NCBI RefSeq assembly: GCF_014926405.1
Contig: NZ_JACXXJ020000005.1
Span: 439,001-503,000, forward strand
Direction of reading: 5' to 3'
DNA length: 64,000 nucleotides
Source: Agrobacterium vitis
GTDB taxonomy: Bacteria > Pseudomonadota > Alphaproteobacteria > Rhizobiales > Rhizobiaceae
Below the pieces are notes generated by a model, which had not been told where the DNA came from, did not search any database, and saw only the letters and a list, made by a program, of their open reading frames with translations. Both the position numbers and the translations under genes were made by a program. Below, in pieces: positions 1 through 8,432 of the stretch. Numbering within the stretch: position 1 is the first letter of the stretch; every line of letters begins with the position of its first letter.

Positions 1-529
1 GCCTTGCTCCTACGCCGGTGCGGATCGGGACTAGAACCATATTGTTGTTTTTCAGCGCCGTCATGCCGACGCCGGCGACCACATAGGCGGAGCCGCTGAC
101 GCCGCCATAGCGGCTGTAGAGGCTGCCGACGGCGGGCAGGTTATAGACCAGCATCATCGTGCGGCTGCCATTGCCACCGTAATCGATGCCCAGCGACGGC
201 CCCTGCCAGAAGACGGGGTGCTGACCAGCATTCTTGGTATAGAGCGTGCCTTCGCCATAGGTGAGGCCAGCAATAAACGCGCCGGAGCCTTCCTGGCCGA
301 GAATGTAGCCATTGGGTAGGCCATATTGCCCGAACGCCTTCTCGATCACCTTGGCCAGCGCGCCGCTGGTCGAGCCGAAGAAGGAGTGGCCGGCATCGAC
401 CACTTCCTGCATGGTATATTGATCGCCCTGCGCCATTGCAGTCGCGGGCTGCGAAACAACACTTGCCGCAACCACGCCAGCCGTTACAATCCAGGTCCTG
501 AACAGGTCCCGAATGATGGAAAAGCGCAT
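1..529 (-). CDS. eipA: EipA-like envelope integrity protein (DUF1134), 3' end outside window
   Basis: Reading leftward from ATG 529 the frame stays open to the window edge. It gives a signal peptide (about residues 1-32, ending near ATAMAQ) followed by a DUF1134 domain, with conserved stretches such as NGYILGQEGSGAFIAG and a Gly/Tyr-rich SLYSRYGGVSGSAYVV. A GAGGAGG ribosome site sits just before the ATG. Family knowledge: DUF1134/EipA is a secreted periplasmic protein; in Brucella it is needed for envelope stress resistance and its gene is under CtrA control. The gene is divergent from chpT and shares a possible CtrA box at 598-612. About the last fifth of the protein is missing from the window. 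Confidence 0.85.
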   Translation of the reverse strand, partial: MRFSIIRDLFRTWIVTAGVVAASVVSQPATAMAQGDQYTMQEVVDAGHSFFGSTSGALAKVIEKAFGQYGLPNGYILGQEGSGAFIAGLTYGEGTLYTKNAGQHPVFWQGPSLGIDYGGNGSRTMMLVYNLPAVGSLYSRYGGVSGSAYVVAGVGMTALKNNNMVLVPIRTGVGAR

Positions 530-597
530 CGCTTCCTCCTCGGATATGAATAGAATCGGCTCTGATGAGACCGGACTTCCATCTTGATGACTTCGTA

Positions 598-614
598 TTA
601 ACAATGGGTTTACC
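598..614. promoter_or_regulatory. Candidate CtrA box between eipA and chpT
   Basis: The sequence reads TTAA-CAATGGG-TTTACC, one base away from the TTAA-N7-TTAAC CtrA consensus. It lies 69 bp upstream of the eipA start and 95 bp upstream of chpT, so it could serve either gene. Assignment rests on motif and context only. Confidence 0.5.
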
Positions 615-708
615 AAATATGGTGTCATTATGGCGTCGACATCATGCGGCTTGATGGGGCAGCTATGCCTCTCAGCCGATAACAGACTTTGCCGTCGAGG
701 AGAATTCG

Positions 709-1359
709 ATGCTCAAGAACGTGAACCTAACGCTGGCCGGACCTGATCTGGCGGCACTGCTGTGCAGCCGTGTCTGCCATGATGTCATTTCGCCGGTTGG
801 TGCCATCAATAACGGGCTGGAACTGCTGGATGAAGGCGGGGCGGATGCCGATGCCATGGACCTGATTCGCACCAGCGCGCTGAATGCTTCGGTTCGGTTG
901 AAATTTGCCCGACTGGCATTTGGAGCCTCGGGCTCGGTCGGTGCGTCGATCGATACCGGCGAGGCCGAGAAAGCCGTCAAGGATTTCGCCGCCGCCGAAA
1001 AGAAAACCGAAATTACCTGGAACGGCCCGCGCGCCATTATCGCCAAGAACCGGGTAAAACTGCTCATGAACCTGATGCTGGTGGCCTACGGCGCCATTCC
1101 GCGCGGCGGCTCGCTGGACGTGACGTTGGAAAATCCGGAATATGACGCGAAATTTACCATCGTCGCCAAGGGCCGTATGCTGCGGGTGCCGCCGAAATTC
1201 GCTGAAATCTGCAATGGCCAGATGGAAGAAGCCGTCGATGCCCATTCTATCCAGCCTTATTATACCGTGCTGCTGGCCGACGAATCATCGATGGAGCTGA
1301 AATACAGCATCGGTGAAGGCGAAATTATCTTCACCGCCGAATCAGTTGCGGCCGGCTGA
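709..1359 (+). CDS. chpT: Histidine phosphotransferase ChpT
   Basis: ChpT passes phosphate from the hybrid kinase CckA to CtrA and CpdR in the alphaproteobacterial cell-cycle phosphorelay. The 216-residue product has the HPt-type helix motif CHDVISPVGAINNGLELL, with the phosphorylatable His at residue 24. A C-terminal half follows that resembles a degenerate kinase ATPase domain, as in known ChpT. The start at 709 has the ribosome site GAGGAG 12-17 bp upstream. ctrA, the usual phosphate acceptor, lies about 0.9 kb downstream on the other strand, so relay partner and output are clustered here. The intergenic stretch after it (1360-1645) holds a hairpin and no gene. Confidence 0.93.
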   Translation: MLKNVNLTLAGPDLAALLCSRVCHDVISPVGAINNGLELLDEGGADADAMDLIRTSALNASVRLKFARLAFGASGSVGASIDTGEAEKAVKDFAAAEKKTEITWNGPRAIIAKNRVKLLMNLMLVAYGAIPRGGSLDVTLENPEYDAKFTIVAKGRMLRVPPKFAEICNGQMEEAVDAHSIQPYYTVLLADESSMELKYSIGEGEIIFTAESVAAG

Positions 1360-1379
1360 TCACGCATAAAGATGCTCGA

Positions 1380-1410
1380 CGGCGCCCGGTGTCTCAGGCT
1401 TCGGGCGCCG
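1380..1410 (+). terminator. Hairpin after chpT
   Basis: Nine-base inverted repeat CGGCGCCCG / CGGGCGCCG with a 13-nt loop starts 21 bp after the chpT stop. The downstream stretch CTTTCCGTTTCC is only moderately T-rich, so termination is plausible but not certain. Confidence 0.55.
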
Positions 1411-1645
1411 CTTTCCGTTTCCACCAGATACGGGTAATGTTTCCTTAGTATTCTGGATTTACCATAAAGATAGTGCAGATATCTCAAATCCATTGGGGGT
1501 TTGAAATATGGGCAAAGTCAGACCGCGGGATGCGGCGACAATGGGTAAAGACGCGGTGCACGGGGCGCGCCGCTTGCTCTTTTGGAAAATTGCTTAATCT
1601 TTTTGATGTTTAAGCAAGGTCCATGGGCATCGAAAGGGGATCGGC

Positions 1646-2005
1646 ATGAAGAACCTGATCATTGCTGACTCGTCAGATATCGTTCGTAAGGTTGGCCGTA
1701 AAATTCTGTCCGAACTGGGTTTTGGAGTGACGGAAGCATCTACGGCGCGCGAGGCGATGCTGGCTTGCGAAGCACAATTACCGCATGTGATCATCGTTGA
1801 TTCGGGTCTGGAAGGCGCGCTTGGACTGATCACCAATATCCGGGCCATGCCGGAGGGCAAAACGGTGCGGATCTTCTATTGCGTCATCGAAGCCGACCTG
1901 AAACACATGATGCAAGGCAAACGGGCCGGAGCCAGCGACTTCCTGCTGAAGCCCTTCGACCGTAAAACACTGACCGAAGTGTTCAGTGACCGCGAAGCCG
2001 CCTGA
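1646..2005 (+). CDS. Single-domain CheY-like response regulator
   Basis: A 119-residue receiver domain without an output domain. Acidic residues D8 and D11, the phosphoacceptor D52 (motif VIIVD) and the switch Lys K102 (LLKPF) are visible. The Ser/Thr switch position after beta-4 is occupied by Cys or Val (sequence IFYCVIEAD), so signalling by the usual Thr-Tyr coupling may be altered. A ribosome site AAGGGGATCGGC precedes the ATG. It lies between chpT and ctrA, so it may accept phosphate from, or drain phosphate out of, the same relay. That role is inference. It does not closely resemble CpdR or DivK in sequence as I recall them, so I give no symbol. Confidence 0.85.
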   Translation: MKNLIIADSSDIVRKVGRKILSELGFGVTEASTAREAMLACEAQLPHVIIVDSGLEGALGLITNIRAMPEGKTVRIFYCVIEADLKHMMQGKRAGASDFLLKPFDRKTLTEVFSDREAA

Positions 2006-2129
2006 TCCCGAATCATTCCAGACATGGCGGATTTATCCGAAAATCGGTTGTTAACGTTCGGTCCGATTCTCTCAATGCATGGTCTGTCCCCATTGTCGCG
2101 GGTCACAGCAATCCATTTTCTTCAACGCA

Positions 2130-2158
2130 AAAAAGTCCCGGCAATGCAGGGACTTTTT
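2130..2158. terminator. Bidirectional terminator between the receiver gene and ctrA
   Basis: Perfect inverted repeat AAAAAGTCCC / GGGACTTTTT with a 9-nt loop. It has a T-run on both strands and sits between two convergent genes. Confidence 0.9.
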
Positions 2159-2248
2159 GAGATCATACGATCTCGCGCGGGAGTGGCACAGGTGGGGATT
2201 TACGGCGAGGCGTTACGAATAACGCCCCGTTGTAACGACAAACCTGTG

Positions 2249-2950
2249 TCAGGCCGTTTCCATATATTCGGCACTGTCGGGTTCGCGCAGCACATAGCCA
2301 CGGCCCCAGACGGTTTCGATATAGTTTGCACCACCGGCGGCATTGGCCAGCTTCTTGCGAAGCTTGCAGATGAACACGTCGATGATTTTCAGTTCCGGCT
2401 CGTCCATACCACCATAGAGATGGTTAAGGAACATTTCCTTGGTCAGCGTGGTACCCTTGCGGAGCGAAAGCAGCTCCAGCATCTGGTATTCCTTGCCGGT
2501 CAGGTGAACGCGCTGGCCACCAACTTCGACGGTTTTGGCGTCGAGATTGACGATCAGTTCGCCGGTGATGATGATCGACTGGGCATGGCCCTTGGAACGA
2601 CGAACGATCGCATGGATGCGGGCAACAAGCTCGTCCTTGTGGAACGGCTTTGTCATGTAATCGTCAGCGCCGAAGCCGAGACCGCGAACCTTGTCCTCGA
2701 TGCCGGCCATGCCGGACAAGATGAGGATCGGTGTCTTGACCTTGGACAGGCGAAGCGTTCTCAAAACCTCGTAACCCGACATGTCGGGAAGATTGAGGTC
2801 CAGCAGGATGATGTCGTAGTCGTATAGTTTCCCGAGGTCGACGCCTTCCTCACCGAGATCGGTGGTGTAGACGTTAAAACTTTCGGACTTGAGCATCAGT
2901 TCGATGCTCTGCGCTGTGGCGCTGTCGTCTTCGATGAGTAGAACCCGCAT
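2249..2950 (-). CDS. ctrA: Cell-cycle master regulator CtrA
   Basis: A 233-residue OmpR-type response regulator. The N-terminal receiver carries E7, D8 and D9, phosphoacceptor D51 (IILLD) and the MTKPF lysine. The C-terminal winged helix includes the CtrA-typical segments [12 protein letters not shown] and VWGRGYVL. CtrA binds TTAA-N7-TTAA sites and controls replication, division and flagellar genes. I chose ATG 2950 (MRVLLIEDD) because it matches the family N-terminus and has GGGGAT just upstream; a start 14 codons earlier is open but unlikely. The C-terminus ends META rather than in two alanines, the ClpXP degron known from Caulobacter. It is convergent with the receiver gene and divergent from fliJ. 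Confidence 0.97.
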   Translation of the reverse strand: MRVLLIEDDSATAQSIELMLKSESFNVYTTDLGEEGVDLGKLYDYDIILLDLNLPDMSGYEVLRTLRLSKVKTPILILSGMAGIEDKVRGLGFGADDYMTKPFHKDELVARIHAIVRRSKGHAQSIIITGELIVNLDAKTVEVGGQRVHLTGKEYQMLELLSLRKGTTLTKEMFLNHLYGGMDEPELKIIDVFICKLRKKLANAAGGANYIETVWGRGYVLREPDSAEYMETA

Positions 2951-3395
2951 AATTATCCCCTTTACCGCCGCCGAAAGGTCTGAATGGCCCACTACGCGAT
3001 ACGGATCCAGTCGTTGCCTGATTTGAAGGCTGCCACCAAATGGTTAACAAATTCTGATTCACTCTGGCAAGGTGTAACGAATTTATTAAGCATAATGCCT
3101 AGCCTCCTGATTCATATGTCATTTTCTCATCGCCACAGATGAATCGAAAAGGGAAGAAAACCCCTTAAGCGATTCAATTGACTCATCATTGTCATTGTCC
3201 TGCATTTTGGACCCGGGCATTTACCGACCTTTAAAAGATCTCCCTTATCATTAACGATGCCCGTAAACGAAAGGTTACCAAAGGTAGTTTTTTGTTAACG
3301 CCGTGAGATTTTTTCGCGGTGATTCGTTTAAATGTCAGCGGGCGATGTCAAAACAGAGTGACGGCGGGATGTCTCGCATCACGGGAGTATTGCGT

Positions 3396-3746
3396 ATGAA
3401 GTCGCGTGACAGCCTAGTTCGCCTGAAGGCATTTCAGGTTACCGAGAAGCGTCGGCAGCTGCAACAATTGCAGTTAATGATGTCTGAATTTGAACGTATG
3501 GCCAAGGAACTGGAGAATCAGATTTCTCTGGAAGAAAAAAAGGCGGGTATCACTGATGCTTCGCATTTCGCCTATCCGACTTTTGCAAAGGCCGCCCGCC
3601 AGCGTGCCGATAACCTGCAGGATTCGATTCGCGAGCTGAAGGTTCAGCAAGATGCCGCGGAACTGTCACTGGAACTGGCCGAGGCTGAACATGCCAAGGC
3701 AGCTGCGTTGGAAGAGCGCGACAGCCAGCAGCGGGCTCGCGCTTAA
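3396..3746 (+). CDS. fliJ: Flagellar export protein FliJ
   Basis: A 116-residue, highly charged, almost entirely helical protein with a coiled-coil pattern (for example FQVTEKRRQLQQLQLMMSEF and later EAEHAKAAALEE). Size and heptads fit FliJ, the export-gate chaperone that couples the FliI ATPase to FlhA in the flagellar type III apparatus. I chose ATG 3396 because it follows GGGAG at a good distance and opens directly into the FliJ-like sequence; ORF extension upstream to 3303 has no family support. It stands alone here without fliI, divergent from ctrA. The 3251-3300 stretch between the two genes is rich in TTAA-like half sites. Confidence 0.8.
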   Translation: MKSRDSLVRLKAFQVTEKRRQLQQLQLMMSEFERMAKELENQISLEEKKAGITDASHFAYPTFAKAARQRADNLQDSIRELKVQQDAAELSLELAEAEHAKAAALEERDSQQRARA

Positions 3747-3819
3747 CGGCGAAGATCCTGATCGTAGATGACAAAGGCAGGCAGGGAATGGGACCTGCTC
3801 GATGATGGTTTCATTGCCT

Positions 3820-3849
3820 GGCCGTTCACATGGAATGGAACGGCCTTTT
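3820..3849 (+). terminator. Rho-independent terminator after fliJ
   Basis: Stem GGCCGTTC / GAACGGCC with a 10-nt loop followed by TTTT, 73 bp after the fliJ stop. The remainder up to 4498 carries no credible gene, only the repeat at 4321-4400. Confidence 0.8.
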
Positions 3850-4320
3850 CATCCGCGACCATATGATATTTATTTTTTCAGCTATTTGCCCGATTAAGGA
3901 TGCCCACGGCGGCATCATGTAAAAAACCTTCGCTCGCCCGCTGCGATAAACAGCGTTTTGCATCGGAGTTCCCCACACGGTCCACGGTTCGGTCCAATAT
4001 CCGGACCGATCCCCTATGAAGCCGACATCTGTGATAGGTGAGGGCACAGCAGCTTCCGGTGAAAACCATTCACATCCCAACGTCCTGTGGTGACTGGGAA
4101 GGCGTCTGGGTTAACTGAAGGCTGAAAAAAGCTTAAGGGATTTGCCTGGGGCACATTCGGCGGAGTGGAAATCGAAAAATCAAATCTCTCACGACAATCG
4201 GTCGGACGTCTTGCCGGTCGGTTGCCTGGTGTTGTCACTGAGGCGTAACGCGTCCGGGCCCAGAGGCACTTTGCTCAGCGTATACGCCGTAGCTCCGCTG
4301 GTGCATTAATCAAAGCGATC

Positions 4321-4400
4321 TTGAAAATGGCTTATCGTAGGGCTTTGCAAATATCTCAAATACCCTGAGGCATCTGAGATATTTGCAATTCCTTCAAGGC
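4321..4400. repeat. Palindromic intergenic repeat, copy 1
   Basis: It starts TTGAAAATGG and contains perfect 14-bp arms TTGCAAATATCTCA (4345-4358) and TGAGATATTTGCAA (4375-4388) around a 16-nt spacer, then CTTCAAGGC. The same order of blocks recurs at 46326-46405. The shared blocks outside the arms show that this is a dispersed element and not just a similar hairpin. Confidence 0.85.
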
Positions 4401-4498
4401 AGGATCTGGCAAGGCGGCATCTGGCAAGGTGAGGGTGTGGTCGACCTCTTCGAGCCTTCGTCTTCAGGCCCGGCCCCAATCCCAGGACCCGTCTGATT

Positions 4499-4774
4499 TT
4501 AATGACGGTATTGCTGGATACGGGTCGTTCTGAGGCCCTGCAAGCCATGGTCGTTGATGGAGGCCTGCCATGACAGGAATTCCTCCACGGTCAGCGTATA
4601 GCGCTCACACGCTTCTTCAAGGCTCAACAGGCCACCGCGCACGGCAGCCACAACCTCTGCCTTGCGGCGGATGACCCAGCGACGGGTATTTGCTGGCGGC
4701 AGGTCGGCAATTGTCAACGGACTGCCGTCAGGGCCGATAACATATTTAACTCGCGGGCGTATCGTTTCGGTCAT
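4499..4774 (-). CDS. sciP: CtrA inhibitory protein SciP (DUF1153)
   Basis: A 91-residue DUF1153 protein with the helix-turn-helix core RRKAEVVAAVRGGLLSLEEA and CERYTLTVEEFLSWQ. SciP is a small essential G1-phase factor that binds CtrA at promoters and blocks transcription activation. The start ATG 4774 has AGAG upstream and the length is typical. It is transcribed away from the 4775-5326 spacer. A one-mismatch CtrA site (TTAG-GTAATTT-TTAA on the gene's strand, 4829-4843) lies 55 bp upstream, which would fit CtrA-driven sciP expression as known in Caulobacter. Confidence 0.93.
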   Translation of the reverse strand: MTETIRPRVKYVIGPDGSPLTIADLPPANTRRWVIRRKAEVVAAVRGGLLSLEEACERYTLTVEEFLSWQASINDHGLQGLRTTRIQQYRH

Positions 4775-5326
4775 TGGACTCTCTAATACAAACTCAAGAC
4801 CACAGACCAGAAATCTAACGCCGCACCTTTAAAAATTACCTAAGCACCGGGTAACAATTTGATAAGAATTTTAGGGACTTGGCCAAGGCTGCTGATGTCA
4901 CGTAGAAACGGCGTTTTCGGATGAAGGCGACACTTTGACAAGCCGCTCGCAAGTGTGAAGGCATCAATTCTATGTATATATGGGGGTTGGCGCAAAATTC
5001 ATTGCCGTTAAACTGTCAGTCGAGATCTATTTTTACTCAAGAAAATTTGTGTAAATTTTGATTTCGGTGAAATTCTTCGGTTTGGATTTAATGATTCGTG
5101 ATCACTCATTCGTTCGGACTTGACAGAGTTTGGATTTCAGCTGGTCATCGTACGAATCAGTGGCATCAAGAGAGCGCTTGGACGGACTAAACCGCTGGGT
5201 GGGACACAGTGACCTTGCGTTTTTTCGAGACAAATTTGTCGAATGTGGAAAGAATTTGCAGTTCCTCTCACCGCGGGCAGTGATTTTACCGGATCATTTT
5301 GGCCAGATCAGGTGAGATCCTTCTCT
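4775..5326. other. A+T-rich spacer without a credible gene
   Basis: 552 bp between sciP and the sugar transferase. It holds the candidate CtrA site near 4829-4843 and a run of A+T-rich sequence around 4960-5110. The only sizeable open frame (5130-5315) shows no recognisable protein features. No terminator or RNA gene was seen. Confidence 0.6.
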
Positions 5327-6007
5327 TTAAAAGCCTTTGCCGCAAGTCAGTTCTGAGTGGATGGTGCCGAGAATGATCTTGATATCGAGCCAGAACGAAA
5401 AATTATCCACATAAAACAAGTCGGCGGCGATCCGGGCGCGGGCTTTTGCGGCGGAACCGGTTGGTCCACGCAGGCCACGCATCTGGGCAAGGCCGGTCAG
5501 ACCGGGCTTGACCTGATGACGGTGATGATAGTCGCTAACCAGATCCTCGTAGGGCATGCCGGCGGCCAACATGCCGATCGCGTGGCAGCGTGGCCCGACC
5601 AGCGACATGTCGCCCTTCAACACATTCAGTAATTGTGGAAGTTCGTCGATATTGGTGCGCCGCAGGACCGCACCGACGACAGTGATACGGGGGTCGTTTT
5701 CGGTGGTTTGCCGCACGCCGCTATCGTCACATTCTGCAGCATACATGGTGCGGAATTTGTAGATGCGGATTTTCTGCTGGTCGCGGCCCCAGCGGATCTG
5801 CCGAAACAGGACCGGGCCGGGGGAGGTGAGTTTGATCAGTGCTGCGACCGACAGGAGAAACGGCAGCAAGACCGTCAATGCACTGATCGAGATCAGGATG
5901 TCGAGGCTTCGTTTTGCAATCAGATGAATCCGATGTCTTGAAAGACGTGTCCGTCGTCGGTTGATGCGACGTGCCTGAAGGCCTTGCTGTGCATGCGGTA
6001 CACCCAT
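5327..6007 (-). CDS. ExoY-like undecaprenyl-phosphate sugar transferase
   Basis: A 226-residue bacterial sugar transferase (PF02397, short monotopic form). It has an N-terminal basic stretch, one hydrophobic segment (about residues 33-55), then the catalytic blocks [33 protein letters not shown] and [12 protein letters not shown]. Such enzymes transfer the first sugar phosphate onto the lipid carrier at the inner membrane, starting a polysaccharide repeat unit. ATG 6007 has AGGAGG 12-17 bp upstream. The gene ends in a basic tail without further domains. It is the only exopolysaccharide gene here, so the substrate sugar cannot be told. An exact CtrA box lies 181-197 bp upstream. Confidence 0.87.
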   Translation of the reverse strand: MGVPHAQQGLQARRINRRRTRLSRHRIHLIAKRSLDILISISALTVLLPFLLSVAALIKLTSPGPVLFRQIRWGRDQQKIRIYKFRTMYAAECDDSGVRQTTENDPRITVVGAVLRRTNIDELPQLLNVLKGDMSLVGPRCHAIGMLAAGMPYEDLVSDYHHRHQVKPGLTGLAQMRGLRGPTGSAAKARARIAADLFYVDNFSFWLDIKIILGTIHSELTCGKGF

Positions 6008-6187
6008 TCCAGCCTCGTCCCTCCTGGAGCAGCCGAGCCGATTATACCGGTGTCGACTGTTCCAGATTCTTGGTTGCGTGCAGATGCGAGCCGAGTGTAT
6101 TTCCTCTGCTCCCGCACCGCCATTTGTTCCCGACTAAAGTTCTTGTGGCTTATGTAGTCCCAAATAGGGCGCTCGTCATGAACAAAC

Positions 6188-6204
6188 TTAATGAATGGTT
6201 AACC
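6188..6204. promoter_or_regulatory. Exact CtrA box upstream of the sugar transferase
   Basis: TTAA-TGAATGG-TTAACC, a full match to TTAA-N7-TTAA, in the 288-bp gap between the DUF2793 gene end and the sugar transferase start. Confidence 0.65.
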
Positions 6205-6295
6205 TTCTGAAGAAAATGTTTCTTCTTGGGTCTATTTTCTCAATTCGGAACATTGTTGCCATTTTGCTACGCCACTTTGACGACGATAGTGTGCA

Positions 6296-7333
6296 TCATA
6301 TTAGAAATATCGAAAATTTTACACCCGCACCGGTGGTGGAAAATGTGGCCGTGCCATTATGCAACAGGCTGATTTCCGCTCCGGCCTCCAGCGTGATCAG
6401 GGCTGTCGCATGGGTCTCTGTAGCGGCGGCGGTGGTGCCGACAGTCATCTTTGCGAGGCTCGTCTGGGCGCTATCCACCACGGTAGTGGTATAGGTGTTG
6501 GTAGCTGTTGTGGAGAGGGTGACAGTGATCAGGTACAGCCCGGCGACTGGCACTTTCAGGCTCTGGCCATTGCCGCTTGCCGTCGCGGTGGCAAGCAGCA
6601 CATTGCCCTGACTGATGGCCAGCCCGTTAAAGCCGGTGACCATGCCGCCGGAAACCGCAAGGGACGGGCTCGTCAATTCGGCCCTGGCGGCGGGTCTTGC
6701 GGGCTGGGTGACGGTTCCGTCGCCGCTAATCAACAGGGCGGTGGTCCAACTGCCACTGTCATTGCAGACTTTGATGCTGAACTGGTCCGACCCGGCCAGC
6801 CCCATTTCGGCGCGGCCTTGCCAATTGGATTGGTAAAGCAGCGTTGCTGTATTGCTTTCGCCCGCCTTGTTGAGTTTGAACCTGTTGTCGCCACCGGCAT
6901 GATTGAAAAGCACGGCATCGCTCGACACTGCCAGCCGGTTGGTATCATCAGCCGTGGCATTGATACCAAGCCGGGAAAAGGTGGCCGTGTCGGGCAGGGC
7001 GAGATCCTGCCAGGCCGTGCCGTCATAGGTCTGCAATCGGCCTGTCGCACGGACATAAGCGCGCCAACCGGCGGCGGGTGCCAGGAAAGCCCAGCTGTCA
7101 TCCTGCCAGGCGGCGATATGCGCTTCCTTGCCAGCCCAGGCATCCGTCGCGGTGGCGGCAACCCAGTAACAGGTGCCAGCGGCAGGGGAGGTAGGTGGCG
7201 TGGTAAAAGTGCCCTCAATCACAAGCTGCGTTACCGCATCCAGAACCAGCAGCGCTTCGTTATGAGTGACATGTTTCTGGGCTTGGGAGGGCAGGATATA
7301 AGGCAAATCGAGGCGTGGGCTATTGTCTGCCAT
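6296..7333 (-). CDS. DUF2793 phage-like protein with jelly-roll C-terminus
   Basis: A 345-residue protein opening with the DUF2793 signature (RLDLPYILPSQAQKHVTHNEAL; Trp-rich GTCYWVAATATDAWAGKE, then WQDDSWAFLAP). The last ~130 residues are Thr/Ala/Ser-rich beta strands (VAGLYLITVTLS ... AGAEISLLHNG ... GVKFSIFLI), resembling C1q/TNF-like domains of phage tail or fibre proteins. I chose ATG 7333 because GGAG stands 7 bp before it; two further ATGs lie 6 and 12 bp upstream. DUF2793 is associated with prophages and gene transfer agents, but no other phage gene is present. It may be a stray tail-fibre gene or a surface protein. Function is unknown. Confidence 0.75.
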   Translation of the reverse strand: MADNSPRLDLPYILPSQAQKHVTHNEALLVLDAVTQLVIEGTFTTPPTSPAAGTCYWVAATATDAWAGKEAHIAAWQDDSWAFLAPAAGWRAYVRATGRLQTYDGTAWQDLALPDTATFSRLGINATADDTNRLAVSSDAVLFNHAGGDNRFKLNKAGESNTATLLYQSNWQGRAEMGLAGSDQFSIKVCNDSGSWTTALLISGDGTVTQPARPAARAELTSPSLAVSGGMVTGFNGLAISQGNVLLATATASGNGQSLKVPVAGLYLITVTLSTTATNTYTTTVVDSAQTSLAKMTVGTTAAATETHATALITLEAGAEISLLHNGTATFSTTGAGVKFSIFLI

Positions 7334-7558
7334 GGTCATCTCCATCAATGTGGAGCGATATCCGGTTGGCAAGCAAGACCTGGCCGGAGATCGCATCCTG
7401 TCAAAATCCGGAGCTGGCCAAGCCGATGGGATCGGCAAGCCAGCTCCAGCGCTCGCGCCATTATCGGTGCGGGCGTTTGACCGTGGATAAGACCGGCAGG
7501 AGAGATATGATTTTTCAGGCAATTCCCGGTTTCGCGTTCACCGGGGAAGGCTGAAGGC

Positions 7559-8341
7559 TCAGGCCTGTTTGCCGCCCCAGGCGATGAAGGAGGGATTGGC
7601 GAAGTCGCTGTCATCCAGCTGATCGCGTTTGCCGTAGAGCAGCGGTGCGCCGTCCGGCCCGACCGTTATGCCGCCAGCTGCCCGCAGCACGGCGTCGCCT
7701 GCGGCTGTATCCCATTCCATCGTTCGGCCGAAGCGTGGATAGACATCGGCCGCACCTTCCGCCACCAGGCAGAATTTCAGCGAGGAGCCGACAGAACGGG
7801 TATCGGTTATGGCGTGGTTTACCAGGAATTCCTCGGTTTCCGGGCCGCTATGGGCGCGGCTGGCGACTGCAATCAACGCACCCGAAGGAGTACGGACCGT
7901 GATGGACTGTCGGGAGACCGGTTGGAAATTGGCATCGATCTCGATCTTGAGGGCGCCACTACGGTCGCCAATATAGGCTTGGCCGCGCGCCGGAGCATAG
8001 ACGATGCCCATGACCGGAACACCGGCCTCGATCAGCGCGATATTGACCGTGAAATCGGAGCTTTTACGAATGAATTCCTTGGTGCCGTCAAGCGGATCGA
8101 CCAAAATGAAGGGCTGGTCCCTGGTCTGAGGAATATTGCCGGCGGCAACGGCTTCCTCGGCCACAACGGGAATAGCGGGAAACTGGGCAGCCAGGGCGGC
8201 AAGAATGATCGCTTCCGCCTGCTCATCGGCCTCGGTCACCGGAGAGGCATCGCTTTTGGTGCGCACCGTTGGGCCATTGTGGAACACGTCCATAATATCG
8301 CGCCCAGCGGCTATTGCCGCCTTTTCAAACAAATCAATCAC
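7559..8341 (-). CDS. cysQ: 3'(2'),5'-bisphosphate nucleotidase CysQ
   Basis: A 260-residue inositol-monophosphatase-fold enzyme with the metal-binding motif DPLDGTKEFI and the second signature EWDTAAGDAVL. CysQ removes 3'-phosphoadenosine 5'-phosphate, the by-product of sulfate transfer. The start is GTG 8341, with GAGGA 8 bp upstream. It lies 91 bp downstream of cysC on the same strand, so the pair probably forms a sulfate-activation/PAP-recycling unit. Confidence 0.92.
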   Translation of the reverse strand: MIDLFEKAAIAAGRDIMDVFHNGPTVRTKSDASPVTEADEQAEAIILAALAAQFPAIPVVAEEAVAAGNIPQTRDQPFILVDPLDGTKEFIRKSSDFTVNIALIEAGVPVMGIVYAPARGQAYIGDRSGALKIEIDANFQPVSRQSITVRTPSGALIAVASRAHSGPETEEFLVNHAITDTRSVGSSLKFCLVAEGAADVYPRFGRTMEWDTAAGDAVLRAAGGITVGPDGAPLLYGKRDQLDDSDFANPSFIAWGGKQA

Positions 8342-8432
8342 GTCATGTTCCTCAAAAAACGCAGGCTAACACGATACGTGTTCAATTTTTCCACTCTATT
8401 TGTCCATGTCTTCTGTCAGATGGAGGCTTCTA

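Noticed and set aside
2024..2827. Open frame antisense to ctrA
   Set aside because: No family features; ctrA on the other strand explains the coding signal.
3251..3300. TTAA and GTAA half sites between ctrA and fliJ as CtrA autoregulation sites
   Set aside because: No pair has the 7-base spacing with fewer than two mismatches; kept only as a remark.
5130..5315. 61-codon open frame in the sciP to sugar transferase spacer
   Set aside because: No ribosome site, no similarity and A+T-rich surroundings.
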